Positions 35,400-49,500 of a stretch of DNA of 64,000 nt are shown piece by piece. How positions within the stretch are numbered: position 1 is the stretch's first letter; each line of letters begins with the position of its first letter. The position numbers were made by a program, and so were the translations under genes. The stretch is taken from assembly GCA_038025085.1 (NCBI GenBank), contig CM076140.1, positions 15,396,001-15,460,000 of the forward strand. The letters run 5' to 3'. The stretch is from Tetragonia tetragonoides. Lineage: Eukaryota; Streptophyta; Magnoliopsida; Caryophyllales; Aizoaceae. The notes below the pieces were generated by a model, which was given only the letters and a program-made list of their open reading frames with translations, ran no database searches and was not told where the DNA came from.

Positions 35400-36420
35400 T
35401 ATAAATAAATAAATAAAAAAAAAAAAAACAAGCAAGCAAGCAAGCTATGTGATAGTTCACACCAAGTGAAACTAATCCAATCAAAAGTGAATGCACCAGA
35501 TTTAGACAAAGATAAGTGAGAGAGCTAAAGACATAGAATAGAGTGAAACTAGAAACAGATAGGTAAGAGGGAACGATGGAGGTACAATGTAGTTTTACAT
35601 CAATCGAGATTTGGTGGAGGTGAGATTGACTCAATTGTGATTGAAAAGGGTATTAAATTAAATGTTTATTTGTACCAATATAACATTGATATATCCTTTA
35701 AATTTTACTCCATAATGAATAGGTTTTTTAAAATATAATTTTAAAAGATAAAATCGATAAAAAAATGATCAATATTTCAAAAAAAATAATAGGTAAAATT
35801 TAAAAAATTTAAAATCATAAAAACAAATCATCTTTGGTAAAGCAATTTCTACAGTGCAGAGGATGCGCGTGGTTAGAAAATTCATTTCTATTTCAAGTTC
35901 TTTCATCTACTCCGTTTATTTATAATTTATACTCGTATACGACATCGAAACTTACACTGCGGGATTTCTATATAGAGAGGATCCTGTTCCTAAAATCATT
36001 CACTACATAGATAAGTGTTTGTTTTTGGGCGATTACCCCGTATAAATATAAACCATAGTAGAATATCGACTATTTCCCATAAAAAAACAATCTCGACGGA
36101 ATAACGACCGAGATACCTCCGCTACGTTATGTTCGGACTTTCGTATTCAACCGCGAACATATTAAATTAATCGGTTGAACACTTCGGAGTAACTTGAAAC
36201 CACTAGACAACCACATTATTGGTAGTATCGATCTATTGATCACCGTGCGCAATTGAGCAAACAAATGATGAGCTCAACAAGTTCTCCCCCGTCGCATTCA
36301 CCCATCACAGCGAGCTAGAAAGCCGTAACACCAAACACATTAACAACAACATTACACAATTACACATCCAGCTCCATAGTAAAACAACGTGTCATAGACA
36401 TTGACAAACAATTCCACATT
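35400..36420. other. Intergenic interval upstream of SEC5
   Basis: No coding sequence supported on either strand. AT-rich, with an (AAGC)n-like run near 35429-35445. The region from about 36200 presumably holds the SEC5 promoter. I cannot place a convincing TATA element. Confidence 0.5.
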
Positions 36421-36483
36421 CTCTCTCTCCTACTTTCTCTCTCCTCTCCATCTTTCCACCTTTGAACTTCAATTATCAATCAC

Positions 36484-36566
<83 letters not shown>
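36484..36566. repeat. (ATC)n microsatellite in the SEC5 5' leader
   Basis: About 27-28 uninterrupted ATC units ending 30 bp before the SEC5 start codon. Read in frame with SEC5 it would be polyserine, but no ATG lies upstream in that frame, so it is treated as untranslated leader. Confidence 0.95.
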
Positions 36567-36596
36567 ATCAGATCTAGCATTAAACCGCCATTAACA

Positions 36597-39500
36597 ATGT
36601 CAAGCGACAGTGATGAAGATGAGCTTCTACAAATAGCATTAAAAGAACAAGCACAAAGAGATCTCAATTACCAAAAACCTCCTTCATCTAAATCATCAAA
36701 ACCAGTAGCCAATTACGTCCAGCCACTCGCGCAAAAACAAACCAAAAACCCTAACCCTAACCCTAACCCTAGGCAAAGGCAACACACGAAATCAATCGAT
36801 GACGATGAGGATTCGGAAGTGGAAATGCTTAGTATATCTTCGGGCGATGAGGAGTCCTCGAAGGCCTCGACGTATGGTGGTGGCGGTGGCGGTGGTGGAG
36901 GGAAGGGGAGGAGTAGACGGAGAGCGTCGAGGGACGACGGCGATATTGGTTGGGATGGTGAGGAGCCGAATTGCTGGAAGCATGTTGATGAGTCTGAGGT
37001 ATGTTTAATTGAGAGCTTTCATTTAATCGATATTTTGTTGTTTTTTTTTTTGCTTTTGCTAATTCTGAGCTTGTTGTAATTTGCAATGCGATGTTGATTG
37101 AGAATGTATTAGTGTTACAGACTTGCAGTGGTGTTGGGGTTCTTGGATATTAAAAGGTCTAAAAATGGAAAGTTGTCAGCTGTTTGGTTCTGTGCATTGG
37201 CAGTGTTCTAAAGTGTGTTTTGATCTTTTTAGAGAAGGATATTATAGAAATGGGGCTGGAATGATGACAAGAATAAAAAAAAAAAAACGAAGAATAATAT
37301 TGTTTTTGCCAAATTTGAGCTTGTTGAAGTTTGCATTGTGTGGTTGATTGGGAAAATGTTAGTGGTTCAGTGCATTGGGGTTATTGGATATTTGTATGTC
37401 CGGAAATGGAAACTTTTCTGTTGTTTGGTTCTGTGAATTGGCAGGAGTCTCAAGTGGTTTTGTTGTTTTAGGAGAGAAGGTTTTATTTGGTTCTGTGAAT
37501 TGGCAGTGATATCAAGTGGTTTTGGTGCTGTGGGAAGTGGTTTTGGTGCTTTAGGAGAAGTGGCGTAATGGAAATGGGGATTGAATGTTTAGATTGAAGC
37601 TTCTATTTTTGCAACTGAAAAGTGGAATAATGGAAGAAGACAAAAAGAGTATTCAACAGTCTGTGGTGCCAAAATTCGTAGTAACCTTAGAATGGAAGTA
37701 TTTGGTTCTGTGAATTGGCAGTGTTCTGAAGTGGTTTTATTATAGAAATGGGGCTGGGATGTTTGGATTGAAACTTCTATTTCTGCACTGAATAGGGGGA
37801 TGATGGAAAAAGAACTAAAATCGGTAGAATATTATTTAAGAATGTATGGTGTCAAATAGTTTGTTAACTTAAAATGGGTAGTTTTCAGTTCTCTGCCTCT
37901 TGGATTTGGACAGTGATATAGTGGTCTGATTTTAAGAATGAACACCAAGAATTAGTTTTTCCAAAGAGATTGAAGCTTGAAGTAGTCAGATGTAACATTC
38001 CTTAAATTAAGGACTTGACATGTTTGATCAAAGTACTCAGTATACTGGTTTGCATCAAACTCTTGGCTATTATACAGTCATAAGCAGGGAATTAAATAGA
38101 GGTTGCGATCACGAATGCGGTAACGGTCGCGATATCGCGCAAACATGTTGTTGCAGGCATCGCGTAGAGAATAGCGGCAATCACGGCATGAATAACTCAC
38201 ATAAAGGAATATTTACATTTCTAATACCATTTTGAAATCTTTGCTTTACCATCATAATTTAAACATAATATTTATTCAAATTCATTATAAAATAGATAAC
38301 TACTAAGTTAAAAGAAACTAATAATAGAGTTATAAGTAAAATGATAATAATTTAATAATCATATCGGAAAAGTAACTGTAAAAAGCGCCGCTTCCGCGTA
38401 ATGTAACGGCCATAGCGGCTGTCGCGGCGTGAATGACTTCTCAACTTCGCAACGTGGTAAAACGCGTCGCGGCGAGCTCAAAATCCTTTACATAGCGGCC
38501 GCTATTTAATTCCATGGTCATAAGCTGCTGCTGCGCCAAAAGCTCTTACCAAACTCAATTAGTTCTGCTCCGTGATTTAGCTGATCTGATTTAGGGATCT
38601 TAGAACCAGTGAAAAGCATCTGACATAAAATTTGACACATGTAGTAGCAATTTTTTTAAAGAGGAACATGAGAGATGAGAGATAAGGGGGGTGGTTCTAG
38701 TAAAGTCTGCTAAAGCCTCAAACTTATTTTCATGCATAAAGTTTTTTGTTAGGCTGTTGGTTATTCTGTTGTACTTGAGAAGCTTCAGCTCATGTGATGC
38801 CCAATTGCGAGACCTGTTGGGCAGAAATCGCTGGCAATGTGAATATCAAAGAGAGAGCGCCTTAGTGCAGGGTTTAGAAGCGGGTAGAAGCAACCTAGGG
38901 ATATTATTGGAAATTCTTACATGATCTATTACTACTTCAGGAAAGTGGGCAATTGTTTTTGATTTTTTGTATCGTAATATTTTTTGGTGCCCATCCTAAT
39001 TGCTACAACAGTAAAGTGACTATTAGTTTTTAAATGAAGCAAAACCTTTATCTAAAAAAAGTTTTTAAATGAAGCAAAGCATTTTAGCTGTTAAGAAGGA
39101 AAAGATAAAGGCTGAACTACATAGTGGGTATGGTGTTTTTTTTTGGGATCAGCACCTTAGCCTTTGATTCTACGTAAATTTGTTTGAAACTCTTCGTATT
39201 ATTTTATTTATCTCTTTCATTTTCTTTTATCAGGTAAATATGTAAATTTAAACCAAATTGAGTATGTATAGCCTAGGAGTTCAGTTTAGAAAAAAAGAAT
39301 ACATAGCTTGAACCCTTAAGCAAAAGGTGCATGAAGCGTCAATCTTCTACCTCAACCACCGTCTAGGAAGAGTTTTGGTTTGAACTCATCACCTATTTGC
39401 ACACTTTTCAGTATAAAGCATGTGAAATAAATTCTCAAAAACAGATCTACTATACATACCAATCTAATCTACATTTCACCCATTCTGTAGTCTGTACCGC

Positions 39501-42500
39501 TATATGCACCATCTAATGCTTCGAATAATTAATCTAGATGATGAATACTTCTCCGAAACTTATTAAATTCTTACTCGATCCACATTTTGATCACTGCTAC
39601 AAAAGACCTGCCTGACAAATTGACCTGTAGCTGCGGAATAACCAATGAAACCAATAGTCATTCTAATACCCCACCATTGAAGCAACTTTTCCATATACTA
39701 TTGGAGAAAGGGAACTCAAAGAAGAGGTGCTGTAATGCATTTAGATTCTTGTTAAAAGAAAACACAGCCCAGATCAAACAAGTTCCTCTTTTGCGGGCCT
39801 ATCTGCTGTACGAAGCCTCTGCAGGTTTGCCAACTGTGAAGCGGAGTGACTTCTTTGTACAATGCTGGACTTAGAATATTTTTTCAAATCTGCGTTTGAA
39901 AATGCAGACCTGAGGGATATATAAGCCTTTCTAGTACTTTAAGCTTTCCAGATAATTAACTACAGACTGATGAAATGAAGTAAAGTGCTTCCTGCATTCA
40001 ATTATCTTCCTTATTACTCATGCAGCTTGGCCAGGGATTTTTATGCTGTGAATGTTGTTATTGTTAATGTTTATGCATGCACCCACTAAATCCAGAGTTT
40101 TCCCTTCTCAGTTAAAACACTAAATCTGTTCACCCACTACAGCTATGTTCCACAGAGCTACTCAAATAGACAGAGATTTAAGTCTAGTAGGATGAAAAGT
40201 TTATCTGTTGGTTGGGTAAGGGGTAAGGAGACAAGGCTTTTATAGCGGTGTGAGTTTTTCTCTACTCTGTGGTGCATTTGGTTGGAGCGGAATGCTCGGA
40301 TCTTTTCTGAGACTCTTAGGCCCCTTAATATGTCGGGATCGTAAGTTTATTTGGCTTCCCTATGGGCAAGGCGGCAGGGGCCTTTAAGGGGATACCTCTA
40401 ATTGATGTTCAGCGACATTGGGGTGACTTGTAATTATTAGCTTTGGTTTGTTTTGAGGACTCCTTGTCCTCTATTTTTTAATACTTCCTACATTTTTAAT
40501 AAAAAAAATTCTGATCTGAAAAAGGATGAAACATTTATCCAAGGCTTGACAAATTAGTAAATAGAAACCAATTGCCAATGCAAAAAAATTAGAAGGTGAT
40601 CAACAAAGCCAACATGTGTAATTGCCAGCTCTCTACGTTTAGGATGGTAGTTTCGAAATCATAAATATTGCGAAATGCATTAGCCACCTAGTAACTAGTA
40701 AGATACTCTATAGCACTCATAGACAGTTACGGAGATATTGGGCCGCTTTACCTTAATTTAGCAATAAAGGGTGCAGTCCCATAGATAAATATGATTTTTC
40801 CTTTTTCCAATCTCCTTTCCTGTTTCTTTTTCGCAGTGTTTGATTCTGGGACTTGATAGATTGAACACCTTATACCTTACGGCCTTAAGTTATGTGGGAT
40901 TGAGATTACAATGGCCAGTGCCCAAAAAAGTAATTGGCATTCGAAATTACTTTGTTGATAATAATATTTCACCTCGGTGACCCATAGATTATGTTTGGGA
41001 ACATGTGGTCTATTTGGGTTCTCTTTGGGCTAAGGCGGCGGGGGCATTTAAGGGGGTCCCGCTTACTCTTGTACAGCGCCATTGGCGAGATTTATAGCTT
41101 CATTTTGTGATGAGGATTCCTTATCCTCCTTTTTGTATTCTTTCAATTTTTGATTAGTAAAATTTTTTCTTATCTAAAAAATAATAATTTCACCTCCCTC
41201 TGAAGGTCCGTGCTTTCGTGTGGACTTTGGTGCTTGGTAGGGTGAATACCTATGATATGGTACAACGTCGGAGGCCTGGTTGGACACTTCAACTCGGTTT
41301 TTGTGTGATGTGCCGTCACGATGGGGAAGATGGCTTGCATCTGTTTGTCTTGTGTGACTTTGCTAGGTCATTATGGAGTAGATTGTTGGAGGGGGAGAGT
41401 TTTGTGTGTCCTGCCATGGTAGGAGAGTTCTTACAATTACGCTTCGCAGCGATGCGGAGAGGTAAGGAGGGGAAATTGTTCTGGAGATGTTTGTGTATGG
41501 CCATTTTGTGGTGTATCTGGTTAGAGAGAAACTCGAGCGTGTTCCGTGATGTTGGGAAGAACACAAATTACGTTTGGGATCATGTGGTTTATTTAGCCTC
41601 CCTTTGGGCTAAGGTGGCAGGAGCCCAAATGGATCCTCCTACATCTATATCTAAACGCTGAGTAATGCCTGAGTTGCAGCATCAAGGTCTGACCCAAATT
41701 GAGCGCTTTTAAGGGCGTCCCGCTTACTTTTGTACAACACCATTGGCGAGACTTATAGTTTTGGTTTTTTGGTCTGCATATGAGGATACCTTATCCTCTT
41801 TTTTGTATTCTTTATTGATTTGATTAATAAAATTCTTCTTATCTAAAACAAATAAAATTTCACCTCGGTGGCGTTCAAGCTTATTTTTAGATCAAAGGAT
41901 CAAACTGGAGCAGTAAGGCATGTCACATGCTAGAAAGAGTGTGCTAGCCAGCTACGAGTAATCATTTTCCATTTCGGTCAAGTTATTCTATCTTTTTGTT
42001 TTCTGATATGTGCCGCCTTAAACTGGTTTTGATTAGAGCAGCATATATGTTGACCGTTCTTGCTTCTGTGGCTACATGCTTGCATGCATACACTCAAGCA
42101 TGTAGTGCATCCGTCCTGATGGTCTTGACATTCTTACTGCCCCCTTTCTCCCTCATAAAGCTTGTGACTTGTGATCACTGATAGAACCTTGCAGAAGGGG
42201 TAGGCTTTCCTGAAGTATTGGTTGTGTAGTGCTCTAATACCTGCTTCTTTGCAGAGATAGAGCTATACAACTCTAGAAAGCTGTCCGTGGTATTTTGGGA
42301 CTGAGTAGCTGTTGCTGTTGTGTTCAGTGTTTTACTGTGTTTGTATCAAAATGGGCTAGTACCTGTTCATTTAGGTTCTTGTTCTGTTTCATGACTACCA
42401 ATTGTTGTATTCTGTTCCTTGATTGCTGTGTTGACTTTGTTAGTCTCTTATCATTTTCAAACATCTTTTGGATGCGCCTTTTGCTTATGATTTTTGTTTG

Positions 42501-45500
42501 GCAGCTTGCTCGCAGGGTTCGAGAGATGCGTGAGACTAGAGCAATACCAGTGGTTCCAAAGTTCGAGCGTCAACCTTCAGCGTTGGTTAAAAAAGGGCTG
42601 ACTAATCTACAGTCATTTCCTCGAGGCATGGAGTGTATTGATCCACTGGGATTGGGGTAATCTTTTTTGGATATCAAAGTTAAAATCATTAAGCCCCTGA
42701 TATTTGATAGGATTAGTTAACTCTGTTGATTTTGCGGATTTCTATGCTCTCTCTTCAATCCTCCCCTTTCCCTTTCCACTGCCCGCCCAGAAAAAACCGA
42801 GTAAGATAAATTGTCCCTTGAGATGCCTAATCTTCAGTACGAGTGACAAGGACACTTCAGAGATTGCTTTTTCATTGGTTGGTCTTCCCATGCAGACAAA
42901 TGGGTATTTAACCTTAGTTTGACGAGAATCGTTGTATTCTTCAGTGTCAACCTCCTAAGTTCTTAGTCTCCCTTGCGCCTTATGTATTTATTTATTGAAA
43001 CTTCTGTATGTATTGTACCTTTTTCCTTCTCCTAGTTCTTATTGCAATTTAATTGTCTTTTTCGTTCATGCCTAATAAAAGAATATCTGCTAATTGTTTT
43101 TCTGTCCCTCTACCATTTGTGAATCCTGTGACATGAGAAACTTGGCTACACTATAATACTTGTTGGATGGTCAATTACATTCCACCTCTGCTGATTTCTT
43201 TTGTTTATTGACAGGATAATAGACAACAGGACGTTAAGGTTGATCACTGACACGTCAGACAGTTCTCCGTCAAAAGACAGAGATAACATTGACAATAATC
43301 TTCGCGGTATTTGTTTAGTTTTCTGTATTTAATTTTTTTATTGAAAACACATGGTTCTTAATTCTGACTTGCATGCTTCAGTATGTGGATCTACTTGTCC
43401 TTCCATTCTTTTTGCGGAAAATTTGCTCAAAACTGTTTTTACATAGGTATCAATTTTCTCTTGTTTGAATATAATTTCAGTTTGCTACTAGAGTACTAGT
43501 ACTCTTTGGTGAGTATAAACAAGATGTTTTTTTAAAAAGGCTCTCATTTGCTTGACATAAGGATATTTGGCCGCTTATGTCAAAAAAAAATCTGAATCTC
43601 TGTGTTGCTTATGAGCATACCTTCTCTGCTGGCTTCTTCAGTTGGCATTTGTCTCTCTTTATTGGCGAGTATCGCTTCTGGATAGACATTGCTAGGAGGC
43701 TGATTCATATAGCTGACTGTCATTGGTGGACTGACTTACAATTACATTGTAGTTACGTTGTCCTTAATTTTTGAACTTAGGCATAATAAGTAATGTTTCT
43801 TTTTGGCAAATCTTCGCTGTTTCTTTGTAGTGGCAAAAATGTTGGAAGTTTGCTTCCTAAGCTCTGAAGCTTTTCAATAATTTACTGTGTCTACATAGGT
43901 ATGGTATTGGACCTTGTAGAGTTTTCTCAATCTAGATTTGGATTTTCGCAGAGAAATTGGCCTATTTTTCAGAGAAGTTTGATGCGAAGCTGTTTCTTTC
44001 CCGGATACATCAAGAGACTAGTGCAGCAGACCTGGAGGCTGGTGCGCTTGCTATAAAAACAGACCTTAAAGGTCGCACTCAGCAGCGGAAAACCTTGGTG
44101 AAGGAAAATTTTGATTGTTTTGTCTCATGCAAGACAACCATTGATGGTATTCGGTTGCAGCAATCTGTTTTTATTTTATTTATATGCTATGTATAATTGG
44201 TGTCCAGTTTGAATTAAAAATTTTCACTATAGCTTAGTAAAAGCCTAAATTTTAGTGGAATATATTGACTAGATATTGAATCAAAGCTGAGAAGGATTGA
44301 AGATGACCCAGAGGGGGCAGGGACTATGCACCTGTATAAATGCATTCAAGGAGTGAGCTCACTTGCAAACCGTGCTTTTGAGCCTCTATTTGAGAGACAG
44401 GTGGGTAAGAGTAAACTACTGGTGGGATTTAATAATTCCTCCTCACATTCTGAGCTATATTAATTTGTATTTGCATCTCTGTCAGGCTCAAACAGAGAAG
44501 ATTAGGTCTGTCCAAGGAATGCTTCAGAGATTCCGCACTCTATTCAACTTGCCTAGAACAATTCGTACTAGCATCGGTAATGGGGAGTATGAGTTGGCAG
44601 TTCGGGAATATAGAAAAGCGAAATCAATTGCGTTACCATCCCATGTATGTCAACCTTTCATTTATATCCTGTTTGCTAGTCATGAAGGAACCTTGTGTCA
44701 GCCTCTGCCTAGGAAAGTAAAAAAGTTTTATTTGGTAACTAGCTGCATATGAATGATGTGAAAGGGAAATAATTGGGTACACTGTCAAGGGTTAAGAGAC
44801 TGCTGTTAATATACCTCTATGTTTAGACTGTTATATGCAATGTTTCTCAGACTCTCCGACGCGGATCAGATACAACGCGGATCGCGGATCGGAGTGTCAG
44901 ATCCTCAAGTAAAACAATTAAAAGATACGGGGATCCTGCTACAAAGATACGGGGATATGGCAAAAATAAAAATTAAAATTAATTGTCTAAGTAAAACTGT
45001 AAAAGAAAACATAAAGATAAAAAAAAAAAAGCAGTAAAAGAAAGATAGAATTCACGTGACATAGAAAAGTTCAGCCTCTTTAGTCAACTGTCAAAGTGAT
45101 ACAGGACAGCTGGACTCCAAACACAACCTTTTTTTTTAAGAAAATAATAATAATGAATAATTAAGGGAAAGTGGGCCACGAAAAGTGATAAGAAAACTGA
45201 ATGTCGTCATTTCTTATCCCATCGTTTCTACTTTTCACAGTCACTCTCTCTTTCTCTCTCATCTCTCTCCATGCGTTCTCTGTATATCAGACCACCAACG
45301 GCCGATGACCGGCCATTTTCGACCGGCGACCTCACCATTGGATTCGCCTCTCCTGTGCGACCAAAAGCCCTCTGATTTTGGCATGTATTTTGTTCATTGA
45401 AGGCTTCGAAAACCCTAGATCTAAAATCAAAATGCCATGAAATTGGCTGCTGCTCAAGGAAGAAGAAGATGTCCGAGAGTCTCCCTTCCGCCGGTGTCGA

Positions 45501-46511
45501 CGCGTATGCCGTGTCGGGATCGACGTCGTATCGTGTCGACACGCGACACGGCATCAAATAGCCATGTCGGAGAAACATTGGTTATATGTAATTATCTATT
45601 GTTATGTTTATGCATGTGGTCAAGAGCTCCTTAGCAATGCACTTAGTGGGCTAAGCCCTATTTCCTCAATAGGGACAAAAAAGGGAAGTGACAGTATGCT
45701 GTCAGTGAAATAAGAGACTTGATCTTGTCTACTTACTGGACAAGAATTTAGGGGCTTTGTGCATTTCATACCCCGTAGTATAAGTCAAAAATTCTGTTTA
45801 CATTTCTGTGGGCTCTGCTATGAGGTTCAACTTCTAAGAGATGACTCCTTGGGCAGAATCCACATATGTAAGTGGGAAAAGGTGCCTTTGATGTTTTCTT
45901 GTGGTTGAACACTGCTATCATCAATGTTTGTCTTTTTATAAGCCAAGATAATGTTTATTGTAGGTAATATGTAGATTCAAGTTTGCAATTCAATTTGTTT
46001 TTTCTTTGGCTATCATTTCTGCTGATGATCCTTGTAGACAAAGGAGAAGAGAACAAAAAGAAGCTTTCTAGAATTGACAACATTTGCATGCATATCGGTT
46101 TTTTTTTAGGGCAGTAGGTAGAGGTAGCAGTTTAAGTGCTGGTGGAAGTCTCTAGTACAAATCTGCCTTGCTGCAGAGATGATGTGCTATATTATCAAGA
46201 CAATAAAAATGGTTTGTCCATAATTCTATGTTGTGGCGTATCCATTATAAAAGAAATATATATGGTGACATGGATTTGGCAGTGATGATGTCCGAAGTGA
46301 TAAAATGTAGTACAGCAGTGGATCTGAATGGCAAACACTTGACATACAAAGAGCAGTTGGCCAGTTACTAAGCACAATTGTGCTTGACAGTAGCTTGGTT
46401 GAATTTTTCCACATACTCTCTTTGTTCGTTTCCTAAGCTTCTGTTTGTCCCTTTGTCATTATGTCCGTGTGCTCGAATAATTTTATGTATGCCTAATTTC
46501 TTGTAGATGTG

Positions 46512-46542
<31 letters not shown>

Positions 46543-49500
46543 TCTTTTCTTTTTTCTAACTTTCCCGTCTGGGGTTGGGGGTGGTAGCTGCCTGGCTGGG
46601 GTTGGTTGAGGAGGATGTTATAGGTTGCAATCCACATTTTTCTCATGTCTGCTATGTCCCTCTTATGTTGTTGGTTTCTAGATAATCCTGTACTGATACA
46701 GAGTCAACATCCCTGTGATTTTCAAAGTTGAAATAGTTTGAGTTGCCAGGAGTTGAATTCACATGACTGATTCTGTAGCATGCCTTCTGCGTGTTTATTT
46801 ATTCCCTACTGCCTGGGTGTATTTTTGTTTGTTTGGTTGTTTGTTGGTTTGCACGTATATCTCTTCCTTGGTTGAAAGAATATCAATGTGATTCACATTG
46901 GATGTACTTGAAAGCAAATATTGCGTTAAATTACTTTCAGGTTGGAATACTGAAACGTGTACTCGAGGAGGTTGAAAAGGTGATGCATGAGTTCAAGGGA
47001 ACGCTGTACAAATCTATGGAAGATCCACAAATAGATTTAACAGATGTAAGTTCATTATATAGTGCATTCGGTTTCCATGAAGTTAAAGGGACTTATGACC
47101 ATCTGCAGTAATCGCCGGTGGTTTGCGTGATAATTTTATTATAGTGCTGGGGATGGGCCTGATTCATTATGACTGAAGCCCACGGATTCACAGACAGAAA
47201 CAGCCTTTCCATCAAGTAAGGGAAAAGGCTGCCTCCAATTTGGTTGGCGGCACTCCCATATCCTGGCTTTGGCAATAGTTTCATGCCGGTTTTGACTTTT
47301 CACATCGTCAAGATGCAACTTTGACCATTTATATTTATCACAATAGTATAGTAAAAGTTATAGGACTATAATCTTGTGGAAGTTTACCTCAGTTCTTAAA
47401 TTAAAAAAATTAGATATCCACTTGCCTTTCGGGGGAAAGATGTATCTCAGTAGTTCTGCTCAACTAATTCCTGGAGCATGTACAAAGGGTCCATATAGGG
47501 TATGGGAGTGGCATTCTGGTGTCTGGCTCAGTAATACAATGTTACGAGCTTGGCTCTAAACCTGAAAGCGCAAGCTAAACGGGGTTATTTCATAAACATT
47601 TTGGCATTTTATGATATTGACCAAATAACACCTCATCTGTCAAATCCTTGACAAACTCATCAGAGGACCCAGGATATTTCTGGACCAAGTATCTGGACCT
47701 GCAAGCATCTTTGTATGAACTCAGGGGCAAGTGTCCAACAGTGGTAGTTGTCCAGTTGTTAGATTTGGCTATTTTCTGAAAATTTCGTGTTTTTGCCTAA
47801 AGTGAAGTGTTGAGTGTCCATACCCATGTTGGAATGTTGAGTATCAGACATGGGTAGTCAGGGTGAAATGAATAGTCTTGAGTAACATAGCTCTATGAGC
47901 CCACATTTTAGTATACTTTTGGCTTGCCTTGTATGATTATCACAGGCTGGTTCAGGCATTTTATCATGTATATGTTTGTAATTTTATTTTTCAGAAAAGC
48001 TTTTCCCATACCTCTGGCCTATGCTTGCCCCTGAAGTCAGAATAAGGCATGTATGCATCGCATATGGTTAAAAGTGATTTGTGTGAGCGTGTTTCATTGA
48101 TGTGTTAGTTGTATGTTCTTAATTTTGTCATTGTTTATTACTGGTAGTATTATTTGTCTTATTTTCTATGCTTTCCTATTACTAAATGGCTTATTTTTGT
48201 TGCTTGTATAGCTTGAAAACACTGTGAGGCTGCTTTTGGAGTTGGAACCTGAGACAGATCCTGTGTGGCATTACCTCACGTTACAGGTCAGCCTTGTTAT
48301 CGCTACAGAGGCCCTGTCATAATGCGATGTGCTTCTAAACTACATAGTCTTATGATTGTTTATTGTAAATGACAACCATTGTCTTATTGTAAAGTTCCTT
48401 ATATGTTGATATACTTTTAGGACTTATTACATGGCTTTGAGTTTTGTCACCTTATGTTTTAAAAGTCTATTTCCTGAGTGTTTAAGGCTACTATTGCAGA
48501 ATCAAAGAATCAGAGGGCTCCTGGAGAAGTGCACCTTTGATCATGAAGCAAGACTTGAAGCATTGCAGAATGAGATGCGTGAACGAGCTGTTTCTGATGC
48601 AAAGTGGAAACAAATTCTTCAGGGATCTACTCAATCTGTGAGTCGTACCTTGTCTATCTTAAGTTGCAGGTGTAAAATGAGCGCGGGAATGCACCTAATG
48701 TGTTTAATCCTCCTTGTTTTTTCTGTGCAATGATTTCAGCCAGATGCCAATGGAAACATTGACCTTGCGGGGGATTCTCAGCCTGTGGAATTAACTGGTG
48801 ATGAAGTTGATGCTCTGAAAAGAAAGTACATCCTCAAGCTAACAGCTGTTCTCATTCATCATATACCAGCCTTTTGGAAAATAGCACTTTCAGTTTTCAG
48901 TGGAAAATTTGCTAAGGTACGCTAAATTCTGCTGTCAAAGTTCCAGATCTGGAATCTTGGGTGACCATTTTGGCCACTTGGGGGCCTGACCGCCTGAATC
49001 GAACACAGAGTTGAAAACAACAAATTTAACGGGGACGACATTGAAAAAAATGGTGGTGATGGCGAGACCGCCTTGTTTTTTGGCGCTAATGGTGGCTGTG
49101 AGTTCTTGATGGCAGGCAGCTGTTAGTACATACAGTGTCTGGTGGTGGTGAAAGAGGGAGTGAGGAGAGAGGGGGGATTTGGCAATTGGCTAAAATGAAT
49201 TTTCTTAAACAAGTTTTCATATGAAAGAAAAATAAATTAGATACAGAAAAGAAACAACCATACAATTTAAATCAGGTACGCGGTTTGAGTCTATAGACTA
49301 TATACCTCTCTGGTTTGATTCTTGGTACTTAACCAATACCAATTTTTTTAACCAAACGAGGCCTTAATGTTGACCTTGTAAACTGTATTAGTTGTGGCAG
49401 ATAGAGTGATTGTGAAAGAATGATTTAATTAAGATAATTAATGTTCCAAATTAGGTGGCGTTGTTACCTGACACTTGCGTGATGTGTCACTCACTCGCTA

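Noticed and set aside
36462..36596. Polyserine N-terminal extension of SEC5 upstream of MSSDSDEDE
   Set aside because: The frame is open through the ATC repeat but contains no ATG. The first in-frame ATG at 36597 gives the start expected for plant SEC5, so the serine run is untranslated leader.
36745..36775. Interstitial telomere repeat (CCCTAA)n
   Set aside because: Only about four units, lying within SEC5 coding sequence as NPNPNPNP. The plant telomere unit is CCCTAAA, so chromosomal telomere origin is not supported.
41218..41661. Host gene encoding MWTLVLGRVNTYDMVQRRR
   Set aside because: The motif pattern is zf-RVT of an L1-type LINE, repeated in six other places in the same introns with a common 3' tail.
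45228..45634. Frames on both strands in SEC5 intron 6 resembling a GC-rich exon
   Set aside because: They lie wholly inside a hAT-like element with perfect 8-bp duplication and 11-bp inverted ends. No family motif.
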